A DNA stretch of 64,000 bases from Variovorax jilinensis (GTDB lineage: Bacteria > Pseudomonadota > Gammaproteobacteria > Burkholderiales > Burkholderiaceae_C): contig NZ_JASZYQ010000002.1 of NCBI RefSeq assembly GCF_030316885.1, positions 628,001 to 692,000 on the forward strand. Reading direction: 5' to 3'. Position 1 is the stretch's first letter; every line of letters starts with the position of its first letter. The notes beneath the pieces were generated by a model. It was not told where the DNA came from and made no database searches. It saw only the letters and a list, made by a program, of their open reading frames with translations. Below are positions 42,698 through 51,627 of the stretch, one piece after another. Made by a program: the position numbers and the translations under genes.

Positions 42698-45660
42698 CAG
42701 GCGGCCCCTCCCGCGGTCGATGCGGTGCCGGCCTCGGCCTCTGCGGCAAGCCGCGCGGCTTCCTTTTCTTCCTGTTCCTCGACCCAGCGATGGCTGCGGA
42801 TCGATTGGTGGGCCAGCGCCGTGAGGATCAGCATGGTGGCGCCGAGCACCATCGCGAATACGCCCATGTCGAAGAACAGCGCACTCGGCACATGCAGCTC
42901 GCCCAGGATCGGCAGATGCAGGTGCGCCGTGTGGGTGGTCATGAACGGATAGCCGACGCCGATGGAGCCGGCGCCCGTGGCCAGCGCGAGCAGCAGGCCG
43001 GCCGCGATCCAGCGCCGCGGGTAGATGCGCAGGTGCTCCTCCACCCATTCGGTGCCGGAGACCAGGAACTGCAGCACCAGCGCCACCGACATCACGAGGC
43101 CGGCCACGAAGCCGCCACCGGGCTGGTTGTGGCCGCGCATGAAGAAGTAGACCGACACCAGCACCGAGAGCGGCAGCAGCAGCCGGACCAGCACCGCGGG
43201 CACCATCAGGTAGCCGACCGCGGTGTCCTTGGCGCGGCGCGGGTTCAGCAGGTCGCTGCTCTCGTCGCCCGATTGCAGCTGCTGCTGGATCGGCAGCGCC
43301 ATCGACTCGGGCGCGGGGCGGAAGCGGCGCAGCAGCGCATAGACCGTGAGCGCGACCACGCCGAGCACGGTGATCTCGCCGAAGGTGTCGAAGGCGCGGA
43401 AGTCGACCAGCATCACGTTGACCACGTTGGTGCCGCCGCCCTCGGGCAGCGCATGCTCGAGGAAGAAGGGCGAGATGCTCTGCGGGAAGGGCCGGGTCAT
43501 CACGGTCCATGCGAGCGCCGCCATGCCGGCGCCGGTGGCGATCGCGACGATCAGGTCACGCCCGCGCCGGCCCCAGGGCAGCAGTCGCGCGCGGATCGGT
43601 TCCGGCTTCGCGGTGCGCATCGGCAGCCAGCGCAGGCCCAGCAGGATCAGCACCGTCGTCACCGCCTCGACCACCAGTTGCGTGAGCGCGAGGTCGGGCG
43701 CCGAGAACCAGATGTAGGTGATGCAGCACACCAGGCCGGCGCCCGAGGCCAGCATCAGCGAGGCCAGCCGGTGGAACTTGGCCTGCCAGGCGGCGCACAC
43801 CGCGCAGGTCGTGCCGATCAGCCAGGTCATCGCGAACATCGGCGAGAACGGCAGCAGCTCGCGCGTGCCGCGTTGCGACGGCGTGAACCACAGCGAGGCG
43901 GCCGCCCCGGCCACGGCCACCAGCACCAGGAGCAGCAGCTGCATCTGCAGCCGGCGGGTGCCGAGCAGGCGGCGGCTGCGGCGGCCGATCTCGCTGAGGC
44001 GGGCCATGAAGTTCTCGAAGATGCGCTGACCGTCGAGGTTGTGCAGGATCGGCGTGCGCTGCAACGCGCCGCGTCGGCGCGCCGCGCGCTCGAGCAGGTA
44101 CAGCACGGCGCCGCCCGCGAGCGCGATGAAGCTCATGAGCAGCGGCAGGTTGAAGCCGTGCCACACCGCGAGGCTGTATTCGGGCAGCTCGCCGCCCACC
44201 ACGGGCGTCGCGGCGGTGGCAAGGAAGGCGCCGACCGACCACGCCGGCGCGATGCCGACCACGAGGCAGATCAGCACCAGCAGTTCGACCGGCACGCGCA
44301 TCCAGTGCGGCGGCTCGTGCGGCGTCTTCGGCACGTCGGGTCCGCAGGGCGGGCCGAAGAAGACGTCGAAGACGAAGCGCGCCGAATAGGCCACGCTGAA
44401 GATGCCGGCCAGCGTGGCGATGATCGGCAGGCTGAAGTCGACCCAGGGCTTCGACTGAATGAACACCGTCTCGGCGAAGAACATTTCCTTCGACAGGAAG
44501 CCGTTGAGCAGCGGCACGCCGGCCATCGACGCGCTCGCGATGATCGCGAGCGTCCCCGTGATCGGCATCAGCCGGTAGAGGCCGCTGAGCTTGCTGATGT
44601 CGCGCGTGCCGGTCTCGTGGTCGATGATGCCGGCCGCCATGAACAGCGAGGCCTTGAAGGTCGCGTGGTTCATGATGTGGAACACCGCCGCCACCGCGGC
44701 CAGCGGACTGTTGAGGCCTAGCAGCAGCGTGGTGAGCCCGAGATGCGAGATCGTCGAATAGGCCAGCAGCGCCTTGAGGTCGCGCTGGAACATCGCGATG
44801 TAGCCGCCCAGCAGCAGGGTGATGGCGCCGGCGCCGCCCACCAGCCAGAACCACGCTTCGGTGCCCGAAAGCACCGGCCACAGCCGCGCCATCAGGAACA
44901 CGCCGAGCTTGACCATCGTGGCCGAGTGCAGGTAGGCCGACACCGGCGTCGGCGCCGCCATGGCGCGCGGCAGCCAGAAGTGGAACGGGAACTGCGCGCT
45001 CTTGGTGAAGGCGCCGAGCAGCACCAGCACCAGCGCGACCGGATAGAGCGCATGGGCGCGGATCTCGTCGCCCGAGGCCAGCACCACGTCGAGGTCGTAG
45101 CTGCCCACGATGCGGCCCAGCAGCAGTACGCCGGCCAAGAGGCAGAGGCCGCCCGCGGCCGTGACCGTGAGCGCCATGCTGGCGCCGCGGCGCGCATCCC
45201 GGCGATGGTGCCAATAGCCGATCAGCAGGAAGGAGAACAGGCTGGTGAGCTCCCAGAACATCACCATCTGGATCAGGTTGCCCGACAGCACCACGCCCAT
45301 CATCGCGCCCATGAAGGCGAGGAAGAACGAGAAGAAGCGCGGCACCGGGTCCGAGGCCGACATGTAGTAGCGCGCGTAGAGCACCACCAGCGTGCCGATG
45401 CCCAGCACCAGCATGCAGAACAGCCAGGCGAAGCCGTCCATGCGGAAGCTCAGGTCGAGGCCGAGTGCAGGCAGCCACTCGACCTGCTGGCGGATCACGT
45501 TGCCGTCGGCCAGCGAGGGAAAGAACCAGGCGGCCTGGATCGCGCAACCCAGTGCGACCACCCCTGCCAGCGTCGACTCCCGGTTGCGCGCGTTCGATGG
45601 CAGCAATGCGGCAAGCACGCTGGCGGCGAAGGGGAGTGCGACGAGAAAGACAAGGGGCAT
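42697..45660 (-). CDS. mrpA: Mrp/Pha cation:proton antiporter fused subunit A/B
   Basis: A 987-residue fusion of MrpA with MrpB, as in PhaAB. The A part (about residues 1-780) is a NuoL-like channel with FWELTSLFSFLLIGYWHHRR and a helix containing GAFTKSAQFPFHFWLPRAMA; the B part (about 800-970) contains ATGAGSIGVGYPF and helices typical of MnhB. It begins the operon at 45660. The complex exchanges Na+ or K+ for protons, and its role in alkali or osmotic tolerance is family knowledge. Which cation this one prefers is not readable. Confidence 0.95.
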   Translation of the reverse strand: MPLVFLVALPFAASVLAALLPSNARNRESTLAGVVALGCAIQAAWFFPSLADGNVIRQQVEWLPALGLDLSFRMDGFAWLFCMLVLGIGTLVVLYARYYMSASDPVPRFFSFFLAFMGAMMGVVLSGNLIQMVMFWELTSLFSFLLIGYWHHRRDARRGASMALTVTAAGGLCLLAGVLLLGRIVGSYDLDVVLASGDEIRAHALYPVALVLVLLGAFTKSAQFPFHFWLPRAMAAPTPVSAYLHSATMVKLGVFLMARLWPVLSGTEAWFWLVGGAGAITLLLGGYIAMFQRDLKALLAYSTISHLGLTTLLLGLNSPLAAVAAVFHIMNHATFKASLFMAAGIIDHETGTRDISKLSGLYRLMPITGTLAIIASASMAGVPLLNGFLSKEMFFAETVFIQSKPWVDFSLPIIATLAGIFSVAYSARFVFDVFFGPPCGPDVPKTPHEPPHWMRVPVELLVLICLVVGIAPAWSVGAFLATAATPVVGGELPEYSLAVWHGFNLPLLMSFIALAGGAVLYLLERAARRRGALQRTPILHNLDGQRIFENFMARLSEIGRRSRRLLGTRRLQMQLLLLVLVAVAGAAASLWFTPSQRGTRELLPFSPMFAMTWLIGTTCAVCAAWQAKFHRLASLMLASGAGLVCCITYIWFSAPDLALTQLVVEAVTTVLILLGLRWLPMRTAKPEPIRARLLPWGRRGRDLIVAIATGAGMAALAWTVMTRPFPQSISPFFLEHALPEGGGTNVVNVMLVDFRAFDTFGEITVLGVVALTVYALLRRFRPAPESMALPIQQQLQSGDESSDLLNPRRAKDTAVGYLMVPAVLVRLLLPLSVLVSVYFFMRGHNQPGGGFVAGLVMSVALVLQFLVSGTEWVEEHLRIYPRRWIAAGLLLALATGAGSIGVGYPFMTTHTAHLHLPILGELHVPSALFFDMGVFAMVLGATMLILTALAHQSIRSHRWVEEQEEKEAARLAAEAEAGTASTAGGAA

Positions 45661-45702
45661 TGCGGCTGATTCTATCGAGCGCCTCTGCGGCCCTGGCCCG
45701 AA

Positions 45703-46080
45703 TCAGGACATGAAATGCTGCATCGAGCGAAAGCCCAGCCAGGTCAGGAGCAGCGAGCCGCCGAGGTGCAGCGCCGCCGTGCCCAGCGCCAGACCGGGCC
45801 GGCCGCCGAGCAGCATGCCGACCACCTCGGCCGAGAAGCTCGAGAAGGTGGTCAGCGTACCGAGGAAGCCCGTGATGACGAGCAGCCGCCAGGTCGGGTC
45901 GATGTCGGGCAGCGCGCCGAAGAACGCGATCGCCACGCCGACCAGGTAGCCCCCGATCAGGTTCACCGCCAGCGTGCCCCAGGGCAGCACGCCGCCGGGG
46001 TTGAGCCAGCTCTGGAAGCCCCAGCGCATCAGCGCGCCGACGCAGGCGAAGACGCAGATGACGAGGACGTTGAGCAGCAT
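45703..46080 (-). CDS. crcB: Fluoride exporter CrcB/Fluc
   Basis: A 125-residue dual-topology fluoride channel. The signature segments are LAVNLIGGYLVGVAIAFFG and VITGFLGTLTTFSSFSAEVV, with the phenylalanine and threonine-serine residues of the fluoride pore. It has four helices. It lies 25 bp after the TRAP permease stop, so it may be co-transcribed, and there is no room for a fluoride riboswitch just upstream. Confidence 0.95.
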   Translation of the reverse strand: MLLNVLVICVFACVGALMRWGFQSWLNPGGVLPWGTLAVNLIGGYLVGVAIAFFGALPDIDPTWRLLVITGFLGTLTTFSSFSAEVVGMLLGGRPGLALGTAALHLGGSLLLTWLGFRSMQHFMS

Positions 46081-46105
46081 CGGGCGATGATATTCGCGCC
46101 GCCGC

Positions 46106-47419
46106 CTACTTCTCGACGCCCATCACGACGTCGGGCAGGATCGTCACGATGCTCGGAAACACAGTGATCAGCACGATGCACAGCACGAGGCAGAAGAAGA
46201 ACGGGATCGCCGCCCGGGCGATCACGTTGCTGTCCTTGCCGGTCATGTTCTGCAGCACGAAGAGGTTGAAGCCGACGGGCGGCGTCACCTCGGCGATCTC
46301 GACCAGCAGCACGATGAAGATGCCGAACCAGACCAGGTCGAAGCCGGCCTTCTGGATCATCGGCAGCACCACCGCACTGGTCAGCACGATCATCGAGATG
46401 CCGTCGAGCGCGGTGCCCAGCACCAGGTACACGATCACCAGCGCGCTGATCAGCGCGTAGGGCGACAGGTGCATCGAGTCGACCCATTCGGCCAGTTCGC
46501 GCGGGATGCCCGTGAACGCCATGGTCTTGGTCAGGAAGGCCGCACCGGCCAGGATGAACATGATCATGCAACTGGTGCGCGTGGCGCCCATGATGCCGTC
46601 CTTGAAATTCTTCCACGACAGGCTGCGGCCCCAGGCCGCGATCGCCAGCGAGCCCAGCACGCCGAAGGCCGCGCATTCGGTGGCGGTGGCCCAGCCCGCG
46701 ATCAGCACCCAGACGATGAAGACGATCAGCAGCGCGCACGGGATCAGGTTGCCGGACAGGCGGATCTTCTCCATGAAGGTGGTCGGCGGATCGGCCGGCG
46801 GCACCTGGTCCGGATGGCGCAGGCTCCACCAGCCGATGTAGCCCGAGAACAGCACCATCAGCAGCAGGCCCGGCAGGAAGCCGGCCAGGAAGATGCGGAT
46901 GATCGAGGCGTCCGCCGCCACCGCGTAGACCACCATCGTGATCGAAGGCGGGATCAGGATGCCGAGCGTGCCCGCGGTGGCCAGCGAGCCGATCGCGAGC
47001 TTCTCGTTGTAGCCGCGGCGCACCAGTTCGGGCAGCGCCACCTTGGCGATCGTGGCGCAGGTCGCCGCGGAAGAGCCCGAGACCGAGCCGAACACGCCGC
47101 AGCCCAGGATGGTGGTGTGCATGAGCCGCCCGGGCACGCGATTGAGCCAGGGCCGCAGGCCCTCGAACATCTCCTCGCTGAGCTTGGTGCGGAACAGGAT
47201 CTCGCCCATCCAGATGAAGAGCGGCAGCGCCGCGAGCTCCCACGAGGCGTTCGACTCCCAGAACGACGAGAACAGGTTCTTCGCCGGCAGGGTGTTGGTG
47301 AAGAAGGCCTGGCCGACCCAGCCGACGATTGCCAGCGTCATCGCAATCCAGACGCCGCCGGCCAGCAGCACCAGCATGATGGCGAGCAGCAGCGCGCCCA
47401 TCAGAAGAGTTTCGAGCAT
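46106..47419 (-). CDS. TRAP transporter large permease (DctM family)
   Basis: A 437-residue DctM-type permease with about 12 helices. Key segments are CGVFGSVSGSSAATCATIAK near residue 100 (the scoop-like substrate site), IGSLATAGTLGILIPPSI and AEVTPPVGFNLFVLQNMTGK. It moves the ligand delivered by the binding protein, using a Na+ or H+ gradient. It is 7 bp after dctQ. Confidence 0.94.
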   Translation of the reverse strand: MLETLLMGALLLAIMLVLLAGGVWIAMTLAIVGWVGQAFFTNTLPAKNLFSSFWESNASWELAALPLFIWMGEILFRTKLSEEMFEGLRPWLNRVPGRLMHTTILGCGVFGSVSGSSAATCATIAKVALPELVRRGYNEKLAIGSLATAGTLGILIPPSITMVVYAVAADASIIRIFLAGFLPGLLLMVLFSGYIGWWSLRHPDQVPPADPPTTFMEKIRLSGNLIPCALLIVFIVWVLIAGWATATECAAFGVLGSLAIAAWGRSLSWKNFKDGIMGATRTSCMIMFILAGAAFLTKTMAFTGIPRELAEWVDSMHLSPYALISALVIVYLVLGTALDGISMIVLTSAVVLPMIQKAGFDLVWFGIFIVLLVEIAEVTPPVGFNLFVLQNMTGKDSNVIARAAIPFFFCLVLCIVLITVFPSIVTILPDVVMGVEK

Positions 47420-47426
47420 GAGCGCC

Positions 47427-47960
47427 TTAGACGTCCGAAGAGAAATCGCCCGCGGCGTGGCGTTCTTCCACCGCGCGCTGGTAGCTCGGCTTCTCGCCGC
47501 GCATGACGCCGACCAGTTCGTCGATCATCGCGATCAGCAACAGCCAGCATCCGAGCACGAAGGTCGACTGCGGGATCCAGATCGGGATCACGACCAGGCC
47601 GGTCGCCATCTCGGCGAACTCGTAGCTCTCCCAGGTGAAGCTGGTCGCCGACCAGGTGAGGTAGGCCACTGCGACCGCGGCAATGAGCAGGCAGCCGACG
47701 TCGAGCGTGCGCCGCACCCTGGGCGAGACCGCATCGAGCAGCAGCGTGACGCGCACGAAGTCGCCGTGCCGGAAGGCATGGGCCATCGCGAAGAAGGCCG
47801 CCGCGGCGCAGAGCCAGGCGACGACGTCATTGAGTCCGCTCACATGCCAGTTCATCTGGCGGCCGACGCCGGCCACGATCATCAGCACGAAGATCAGGAA
47901 CACGCAGAACGCGCCCAGTGCCCCTGCGCCGTCGTACAGACGGTCGAGCCAGCGACGCAT
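47427..47960 (-). CDS. TRAP transporter small permease (DctQ family)
   Basis: A 177-residue DctQ subunit with four helices. AFCVFLIFVLMIVAGVGRQM and AWLCAAAAFFAMAHAFRHGD (the conserved R-x-G-D-loop) are typical. It pairs with the large permease encoded next. Confidence 0.93.
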   Translation of the reverse strand: MRRWLDRLYDGAGALGAFCVFLIFVLMIVAGVGRQMNWHVSGLNDVVAWLCAAAAFFAMAHAFRHGDFVRVTLLLDAVSPRVRRTLDVGCLLIAAVAVAYLTWSATSFTWESYEFAEMATGLVVIPIWIPQSTFVLGCWLLLIAMIDELVGVMRGEKPSYQRAVEERHAAGDFSSDV

Positions 47961-48000
47961 GGCTCAGTCCTTCCGCCGGGCCGCCCCAAGGGAGGCCTGC

Positions 48001-48045
48001 GCCCCCTCGGAGCGCAGCGGTACGCGAAGCGATGAGCGTGGGGGC
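48001..48045. repeat. Intergenic GC-rich repeat, copy B
   Basis: In the 89-bp spacer between dctQ and its binding protein, GCCCCC at 48001-48006 and GGGGGC at 48040-48045 flank a core CGGTACGCGAAGCGATGAGC. The layout resembles the element at 893-941. A further GC-rich part (GCCGCCCCAAGGGAGGCC) lies just before it. Probably the same dispersed intergenic family. Confidence 0.45.
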
Positions 48046-48049
48046 TTCA

Positions 48050-49018
48050 TCACTTTTTCTTGTAGGTGTCGACGATCGCGGCGCCGTCGGCGCCTGCGGC
48101 CTTGAGCCAGTCGGCCTGCATAATGCCGCCGACCTGGCGCATGTCGGTGTCGAGCTTGGGCGAAGGCTTGTGGATCTTCATGCCGCGCTCGGTCAGCAGG
48201 CGCTTGTATTCCTCGTTCTTTTCCTGCGCCACCTTCCACCCGCGCGCCTCTGCATCGGCGGCCGCCTTGGTGACCGCGGCCTTGGTTGCCGGGTCGAGCG
48301 CATCGAAGGCCTTCTGGTTCACGAGCACCGCGTTCTTTGGAATCCAGGCCTGCGTGTCGTAGAAATTCTTGATGTTCTCGTAGGTCTTGGTGTCGTAGCC
48401 GGTCGAGCCCGAGCTCATGTAGCTCTCGATCACGCCCGTCGCCATCGCCGCGCTCAGTTCGGCCTGCTGGATCTGCACCGGCTGGGCGCCGATCAGCTCC
48501 GCGATCTTGGCCGTGGCCGGGCTGTAGGCGCGCCACTTGATGCCGCGCAGGTCGGCCACCGAGCCGATCTCTTTCTTGGTGTAGATGCCCTGCGGCGCCC
48601 ACGGCACCATGAACAGCACCTTGATGCCCTGGGCCGCGAGCAGCTTTTCCATCGCCGGCTTGGAGGCGTCGTAGAGCTTCTTCGCTTCCGGATAAGTGGT
48701 GGCCAGGAAGGGCACGCCGTCCAGTGCGTAGATCGGGTTCTCGTTGGCGAAGTTGGCCAGCAGGATCTCGCCCGCCTGGGCCTGGCCGCTCTGCACCGCA
48801 CGCTTGATCTCGGGCGCCTTGAAGAGCGACGCATTGGCGTGCACCGTGACCTTGAGTTTGCCGCCCGTGGCCGCGTCGACGTCCTTGGCGAACTGCGTGA
48901 TGTTCTCGGTGTGGTAGTTGGTGGCCGGATAGGCCGTGGGCAGGTCCCACTTGGCTTGCGCGAATGCGGCTGCGCCGAGGGTGAGGCCGGCGAGTGCGAT
49001 GCCGAACTTGTGATTCAT
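48050..49018 (-). CDS. TRAP transporter substrate-binding protein (DctP family)
   Basis: A 322-residue periplasmic binding protein with a Sec signal peptide (MNHKFGIALAGLTLGAAAFA, then QA). The mature part starts WDLPTAYPATNYHTENITQF. SVADLRGIKWRAYSPATAKI contains the conserved arginine region that contacts a carboxylate ligand, and AELSAAMATGVIESYMSSGS follows. With the two permease genes downstream it forms a complete TRAP system. The ligand is likely an organic acid; not resolved. Confidence 0.93.
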   Translation of the reverse strand: MNHKFGIALAGLTLGAAAFAQAKWDLPTAYPATNYHTENITQFAKDVDAATGGKLKVTVHANASLFKAPEIKRAVQSGQAQAGEILLANFANENPIYALDGVPFLATTYPEAKKLYDASKPAMEKLLAAQGIKVLFMVPWAPQGIYTKKEIGSVADLRGIKWRAYSPATAKIAELIGAQPVQIQQAELSAAMATGVIESYMSSGSTGYDTKTYENIKNFYDTQAWIPKNAVLVNQKAFDALDPATKAAVTKAAADAEARGWKVAQEKNEEYKRLLTERGMKIHKPSPKLDTDMRQVGGIMQADWLKAAGADGAAIVDTYKKK

Positions 49019-49125
49019 GGGCTCTCCAGATGCGTGCGGAAATGAAAAAAGGCGCTCGGCAGCATACGTGCAAATATCGGGCCATCGCTCGGGCCTTTCC
49101 CTGCCATCGTCCGGCATGCACCAGA

Positions 49126-49151
49126 CAAACGAAAGCCGCCCGGAGGCGGCT
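49126..49151 (-). terminator. Terminator after the HHH-domain gene
   Basis: AGCCGCC and GGCGGCT (49134-49140 and 49145-49151) with a 4-base loop, followed on the minus strand by a T-rich run (TTTCGTTTGTC). It lies about 40 bases after the stop of the helix-hairpin-helix gene. Confidence 0.6.
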
Positions 49152-49189
49152 CGTGAGCGGCGAGGGCGCCTGCGCGCCGCAGGGCGCGA

Positions 49190-49552
49190 TCAGGGCCTGG
49201 CCGGCGGCTTGCTGGCCGGGACGGCGGCCTTCTTGGGCTCGACCCTGGGTTCGTTCTTGGCGACCTGTGTCGGTGCGGGCGCGGCACCGAAGGTCTTGCC
49301 GTTCACCGTGAGGCCCTCGGTCGACAACTTGGTCGCAGCCTTCTCCTTCACGCCCTTGACCCGCGCCATGAAGTCGGCCCAGTCCTTGAACGGCGCTTCC
49401 TTGCGCGCATCGACGATGCGCTTGGACATCGCGGGGCCGATGCCCTTGAGGGTGCCGAGCTCGGCGTCGGTCGCCTTGTTGGCATCGACGGCCGCTGCCC
49501 AGGAGGCGACGGCGAACAGCGTGGCCGCGAGGGCCAGGATCATCTTCTTCAT
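49190..49552 (-). CDS. Secreted ComEA-like helix-hairpin-helix protein
   Basis: A 120-residue exported protein. MKKMILALAATLFAVASWAA is a Sec signal peptide. The helix-hairpin-helix domain reads VDANKATDAELGTLKGIGPA with ARKEAPFKDWADFMARVKGV, the ComEA-type DNA-binding repeat. The tail is Ala/Pro/Lys rich. Such proteins bind DNA in the periplasm, possibly for uptake; no other competence gene is nearby. Confidence 0.88.
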   Translation of the reverse strand: MKKMILALAATLFAVASWAAAVDANKATDAELGTLKGIGPAMSKRIVDARKEAPFKDWADFMARVKGVKEKAATKLSTEGLTVNGKTFGAAPAPTQVAKNEPRVEPKKAAVPASKPPARP

Positions 49553-49713
49553 TGTTGAACTCCCTGACTTTTGAATGGGAAGCGCCGAGGCGCTCCACCG
49601 GCCGCCGAGTGCGCCCGGCGAAATCATGATAGTCAGGAGGGTGCGTCCGGGGCGCGGCCGACGTCCGGCTCGCGGTGCAGCGAAATCCGCGCCGGGGGGC
49701 AGACGCGGCCGAG

Positions 49714-50898
49714 CTAGAGCTCTTCGACGCGCCGCGGCGGATAGCTGTCCCAGGCCTGGCAGCCCGGGCAGTGCCAGAAGTACTGGTGAGCCTCGAAGCC
49801 GCAGGCCGCGCAGCGATAGCGCATCAGCGGCCGCGTGGCCTGGTCGAGCGATCGCTGCACCTGCGGATGGAACTCCTCGTGCTCGAAGCGTTCGCCGGCG
49901 AGCCAGCGCGAGGCCGCGACCAGCGACGGATGGTGGGCGAGGTGGGCGATATAGCCGTCGCGGGGCTCGGCCGTCATCGCGGTGTCCGAGGACGCATCCT
50001 CCGGCAGCGCCGGCAAGCCGCCCAGCGCGATGATCGCCTCGAGCACGTCGATCGAGGGCGACGCCATGTAGCGGCGCTGTAGCAGGGCGAGCGCTTCGCC
50101 CGAGCGCTGCGAAGCCACCGCCGCCTGCTGCAGCGCGGCGGCATAGAGCGGCAGCGCGAGCGGCGCGGTTTCGCTCAGGGCCGACAGCGTCTCGAAGGCA
50201 GCCGCGGCTTCGCCGTTGCGCAGCTGCAGCGTGGCGGTATCGATTGCCGGCCGCGGCGCCTCGGGCGCGAGCGCGACGGCCTGCTGCAGAAGGCGCGTCG
50301 CCGCGGGCAGATCGCCGGCCGCCACGCGCTCGGCGGCCTGCTCGCACAGGTGGTGTGCGCGGCGCGTGCCGTAGCTGGCCTGGTCGGATTCGTCGAGCTT
50401 CTGCGCCACGTCCTCGGCCTGTGCCCATTCGCGCGAACGCTCGTAGATGGCCAGCAGCGAGAGGCGGGCCTCGTTCTCGTAGCGCGTGCCCTCGAGCTTC
50501 TGCAGGGCGGCCTCGGCACGATCGAGCAGGCCGGCGCGCAGAAAGTCCTGGGCCAGCGCGTGCTGCGCGCGGTCGCGATCGGCGCGGCTCAGGTCGCCGC
50601 GTCCCAGCAGGTGCTCGTGCACCCGCACCGCGCGCTGGTATTCGCCGCGTCGGCGGAACAGGTTGCCGAGCGCGAAGTGCAGTTCCTGCGTGTCGGGGTC
50701 GTTCTGCACCGCCTCGATGAAGGCGTCGATGGCCTGGTCCTGCTGCTCGTTGAGCAGGAAATTGAGCCCGCGGAAGTACGCCTTGGGGGCCTGCCGGTTC
50801 TCCATCTTGAGTTGCCGCAGGTCGAAGCGCGAGGCCAGCCAGCCGAGCACGAACGCGATCGGCAGGCCCAGCAGCAGCCAGCTGAGATCAAAGTCCAT
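49714..50898 (-). CDS. lapB: Lipopolysaccharide assembly protein B (YciM)
   Basis: A 394-residue TPR protein. A single N-terminal helix (FDLSWLLLGLPIAFVLGWLA) anchors it, at least eight TPR-like repeats follow (GLNFLLNEQQDQAIDAFIEA begins the first), and the C-terminus has a rubredoxin-type zinc knuckle, YRCAACGFEAHQYFWHCPGC. LapB controls LpxC stability and thus LPS amount. It overlaps lapA by 11 bp. Confidence 0.93.
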   Translation of the reverse strand: MDFDLSWLLLGLPIAFVLGWLASRFDLRQLKMENRQAPKAYFRGLNFLLNEQQDQAIDAFIEAVQNDPDTQELHFALGNLFRRRGEYQRAVRVHEHLLGRGDLSRADRDRAQHALAQDFLRAGLLDRAEAALQKLEGTRYENEARLSLLAIYERSREWAQAEDVAQKLDESDQASYGTRRAHHLCEQAAERVAAGDLPAATRLLQQAVALAPEAPRPAIDTATLQLRNGEAAAAFETLSALSETAPLALPLYAAALQQAAVASQRSGEALALLQRRYMASPSIDVLEAIIALGGLPALPEDASSDTAMTAEPRDGYIAHLAHHPSLVAASRWLAGERFEHEEFHPQVQRSLDQATRPLMRYRCAACGFEAHQYFWHCPGCQAWDSYPPRRVEEL

Positions 50899-51205
50899 GT
50901 TGGCGAACGGCGGGCAGGTCGGTGGCGGGAACGGCGGGCGTGGGCGCCGACGCAGCGGCGGTCGGCTTGCTCGGCGCGGCCGGCAATTGCGAGGCCGCGC
51001 TGCGGTGCTTCCACCAGCCCGGCAGCATGCCGAGCGCCCCCACCACGAGGCCGCCCGCGAAGGCGGCCAGCACGACCAGGACGAGCGGCGCTCGCCAAGA
51101 GGTGCCGAAGAAGAAGTACACCGTGGCGTCGTGCTGGTTGTTGAGCGCGAAGGCGAAGAGGGTAAAAAAAATGGCTGCCTTGAGCAGCCACAGGAGGTAT
51201 TTCAT
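50888..51205 (-). CDS. lapA: Lipopolysaccharide assembly protein A (LapA domain)
   Basis: A 105-residue membrane protein with two helices, LLKAAIFFTLFAFALNNQHD and VVLAAFAGGLVVGALGMLPG, typical of LapA/YciS, and an Ala/Pro-rich tail. It is encoded just before lapB and 33 bp after ihfB, so the order ihfB-lapA-lapB is kept. A short hairpin with CCCCG/CGGGG arms lies in its leader. Confidence 0.9.
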   Translation of the reverse strand: MKYLLWLLKAAIFFTLFAFALNNQHDATVYFFFGTSWRAPLVLVVLAAFAGGLVVGALGMLPGWWKHRSAASQLPAAPSKPTAAASAPTPAVPATDLPAVRQHGL

Positions 51206-51237
51206 GCGGGTCCCCGATGGCCGGGGAATTCTATGCC

Positions 51238-51555
51238 TCAGCGGGCCTTGTTCTTCTCGGCCTGGAGGATCGTGGTCTGTGCGTCCACCGCTTCGCGCAG
51301 CGCCTTGCCGGGCTTGAAGTGCGGCACGCGCTTCTCGGGAATCTGCACGCTCTCGCCCGAACGCGGATTGCGTCCGATGCGGGGTGGTCGGCGGTTCACC
51401 GTGAAGCTGCCGAAGCCTCGTATCTCGATGCGGTGTCCGCGCACCAGCGCATCGCCCATCGCATCGAGGATGGTCTTCACGGCGTATTCGGCGTCGCGGT
51501 GCGTGAGCTGGGCAAAACGGGCTGCGAGTTCTTCGACGAGATCGGAGCGGGTCAT
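51238..51555 (-). CDS. ihfB: Integration host factor subunit beta
   Basis: A 105-residue DNA-bending protein of the HU/IHF family. [20 protein letters not shown] and [20 protein letters not shown] carry the beta-arm prolines and arginines. The C-terminal tail is slightly longer than in E. coli. It is separated from rpsA by a strong terminator (51577-51614), so it probably has its own promoter in the remaining spacer or depends on read-through. Confidence 0.96.
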   Translation of the reverse strand: MTRSDLVEELAARFAQLTHRDAEYAVKTILDAMGDALVRGHRIEIRGFGSFTVNRRPPRIGRNPRSGESVQIPEKRVPHFKPGKALREAVDAQTTILQAEKNKAR

Positions 51556-51576
51556 GGCATCACAAAGGAGAAGACG

Positions 51577-51614
51577 AAAAAAAAGACAGGGCGGCGCCGG
51601 GCGCCGACCCTGTC
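51577..51614 (-). terminator. Intrinsic terminator after rpsA
   Basis: A 30-base hairpin at 51585-51614 (arms GACAGGGTCGGCGCC and GGCGCCGCCCTGTC in minus orientation, nearly perfect) is followed at once by eight T residues (51584-51577 on the minus strand). It begins 13 bp after the rpsA stop and lies before the ihfB start. Confidence 0.92.
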
Positions 51615-51627
51615 CTCGTGACCCGGA

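Noticed and set aside
46081-46105. Fluoride riboswitch upstream of crcB
   Set aside because: Only 25 bp separate crcB from the preceding gene, too short for the riboswitch.
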